The position numbers were made by a program, and so were the translations under genes. Shown here piece after piece: positions 38,677 through 39,809 of a stretch of DNA of 39,809 bases. Within the stretch, counting starts at the first letter, position 1. The number at the start of each line of letters is the position of its first letter. The notes under the pieces were generated by a model that was not told where the DNA came from, did not search any database, and saw only the letters and a program-made list of their open reading frames with translations. The stretch is taken from positions 1 to 39,809 of the forward strand of contig NZ_JAGLBC010000008.1 of NCBI RefSeq assembly GCF_018260395.1, written 5' to 3'. The stretch comes from Psychrobacter sp. (GTDB lineage: Bacteria; Pseudomonadota; Gammaproteobacteria; Pseudomonadales; Moraxellaceae).

Positions 38677-39426
38677 ATGAGTATAAAGACTTATGAAATC
38701 AAGACCACTGCTGACTATGGGATGGAGCTTCTTAGTTATGTGGCATTACCAGAAAATGCTAGTGATGAAAATGCAGTACCAGGTATCTTAGTGGCTCCAG
38801 AATGGTGGGGCGTGGTTGAGCATCCTCGTGAAGTTACAGAGCGTCTCGCCAAGGCAGGGTTTGCTGCAGTTGCTATGGATGTCTATGGTGAGGGCAAGCT
38901 AACCACAGATGCGGCTCAAGCTAACGAATGGATGACACAAATGTTAAGCGACCAAGATAAGTTGATGGGTCGTTGCCGTGCCATTTTGAATGATTTTGCA
39001 GATCAACTTCCTGTTGATGGTGAGCGTTTAGGTGTCATTGGATTTTGCTTTGGCGGCAAAATTGCACTAGACATGGCACGTGAAGGTATGCCTGTTAAAG
39101 CGGTTGCTACCTTCCATGGTAACCCTACGCCAAAACAACCGGCTGAAAAGGGCAAATTTAAGGCAGAAGTTTTGGTCGCACATGGTCGTGATGATAGTAT
39201 GGTTTCTATGGATGCCATTGAAGATCTTAAAAAAGAACTCGATAATGCTGGGGTGAAATACACTGTTGATGTTTATGACAATGCAAAACACGGTTTTACC
39301 AATCCAAATGCCGATAAGCGGGCAGCTGAGAACGGTGTGGATTTGGGGTATAACGAAACCGCTGCCAAGGAAAGCTGGAATAAAATGATCGAATTTATGG
39401 GCGATAAGCTTAATAATTCTAACTAA
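38677..39426 (+). CDS. Dienelactone hydrolase family protein
   Basis: Alpha/beta hydrolase of 249 residues. The Cys-Asp-His triad of dienelactone hydrolase is visible: C124 in VIGFCFGGKIAL, D172 or D173 in AHGRDDSMVS, and H205 in AKHGFTNPNADKRA. The early segment APEWWGVVEHPREVTERLAK is also typical. No aromatic-degradation genes are nearby, so a role in chlorocatechol degradation is unlikely; a general esterase or detoxification role is more plausible. AAGGATAAAG precedes the ATG. A strong terminator follows. Confidence 0.9.
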   Translation: MSIKTYEIKTTADYGMELLSYVALPENASDENAVPGILVAPEWWGVVEHPREVTERLAKAGFAAVAMDVYGEGKLTTDAAQANEWMTQMLSDQDKLMGRCRAILNDFADQLPVDGERLGVIGFCFGGKIALDMAREGMPVKAVATFHGNPTPKQPAEKGKFKAEVLVAHGRDDSMVSMDAIEDLKKELDNAGVKYTVDVYDNAKHGFTNPNADKRAAENGVDLGYNETAAKESWNKMIEFMGDKLNNSN

Positions 39427-39809
39427 TAAATTCACTTGTAATTTGGCTCGAATATGGTTGCTCTTAAAATTAATTTAAATGTACTGGAATAATTTTATTT
39501 GAGTAGTCCAATAAATAATATCGATAAATAAGTTAAACAAAGAAGTTAAATATTGAACCTTTAGGTTATAAAACCTAAAGGTTTTTTATGTGCAATATTT
39601 TTATAATTAATCTGATATACCATGCCTCTGCTTTTACAAGTTAAGTCATCGCCTGTTGGCTATTAAATTAGATTGAAATCTCCTCCTATACTTGCGTTTT
39701 TAAATTATTAATGTCATTATCATGCTAATTGTCTAAAATGCGGTGGTAAAGATTTTGCTGATTATCTTTTATTTGACGATGGCATTGGCTATATTCATTT
39801 TTATGAATA
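39427..39809. other. 3' edge region
   Basis: Apart from the terminator at 39556-39588, these 383 bases show only an open reading toward the right edge (about 39717 to the end, plus strand). That frame reads CLKCGGKDFADYLLFDDG in part. It has no start codon after its upstream stop, so it is described as a finding rather than a gene. Confidence 0.5.
39556..39588 (+). terminator. Terminator after the dienelactone hydrolase gene
   Basis: A perfect 12-bp stem AACCTTTAGGTT/AACCTAAAGGTT (39556-39567 and 39572-39583) with a 4-nt loop is followed by T. It can work in both directions but best suits the plus strand. Confidence 0.9.

Overview
This window looks like a chromosomal segment of a Moraxellaceae gammaproteobacterium, most likely Psychrobacter or a close relative. 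The basis is inference from gene content and style: moderately low GC, very AT-rich spacers, a response regulator/kinase pair that reads like Acinetobacter BfmR/BfmS, the pairs dksA-gluQ and glnK-amtB, and a zinc uptake locus with its own Zur. No phage, transposon, CRISPR array, rRNA or tRNA was recognised. Almost everything is housekeeping or core-accessory.

Layout. Positions 1-5121 (+): an M48 lipoprotein protease, BolA (from a TTG start), a SirB2-like membrane protein, a small lipoprotein, a stand-alone FabF and an unrecognised acidic coiled-coil protein. Positions 5177-9839 (-): uvrC, then the ribosome/tRNA-modification operon rpsP-rimM-trmD-rplS with its terminator. Positions 9961-14421: an EnvZ-type kinase without an adjacent OmpR (+), then bfmS and bfmR (-) separated by a terminator-like hairpin. 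Positions 14651-22780 (-): the complete F1Fo ATP synthase operon atpIBEFHAGDC, with unusually long spacers. Positions 22969-26788: divergent znuA (-) and zur-znuC-znuB (+) around a palindromic Zur box. Positions 26866-29383 (+): cpdA-like phosphodiesterase, dksA, gluQ. Positions 29456-32327 (-): murD and ftsW. Positions 32936-35428 (+): SulP transporter and a tandem universal stress protein. Positions 35994-37695 (+): glnK-amtB behind a sigma-54-like promoter. Positions 37885-38364 (-): a YcgN-type cysteine-cluster protein. Positions 38677-39426 (+): a dienelactone hydrolase family enzyme, then a strong terminator and an open 3' edge.

How the genes relate. The ribosomal operon couples r-proteins S16 and L19 to 16S maturation (RimM) and tRNA m1G37 methylation (TrmD). 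The atp operon supplies the H+-coupled ATP synthase (c-subunit Asp61). The zinc block forms a closed loop: Zur probably represses both znuA and zur-znuC. GlnK and AmtB form the ammonium-uptake module under nitrogen control. MurD and FtsW serve septal wall synthesis.

The most distinctive feature is not a gene. At least seven spacers carry short, degenerate, AT-rich direct repeats with 14-18 bp periods, each of different sequence. Several starts differ from the longest reading frame. TTG starts for bolA and trmD are decided by strong Shine-Dalgarno sequences; loiP-like, envZ-like, rplS, atpA and amtB start at internal ATG codons.
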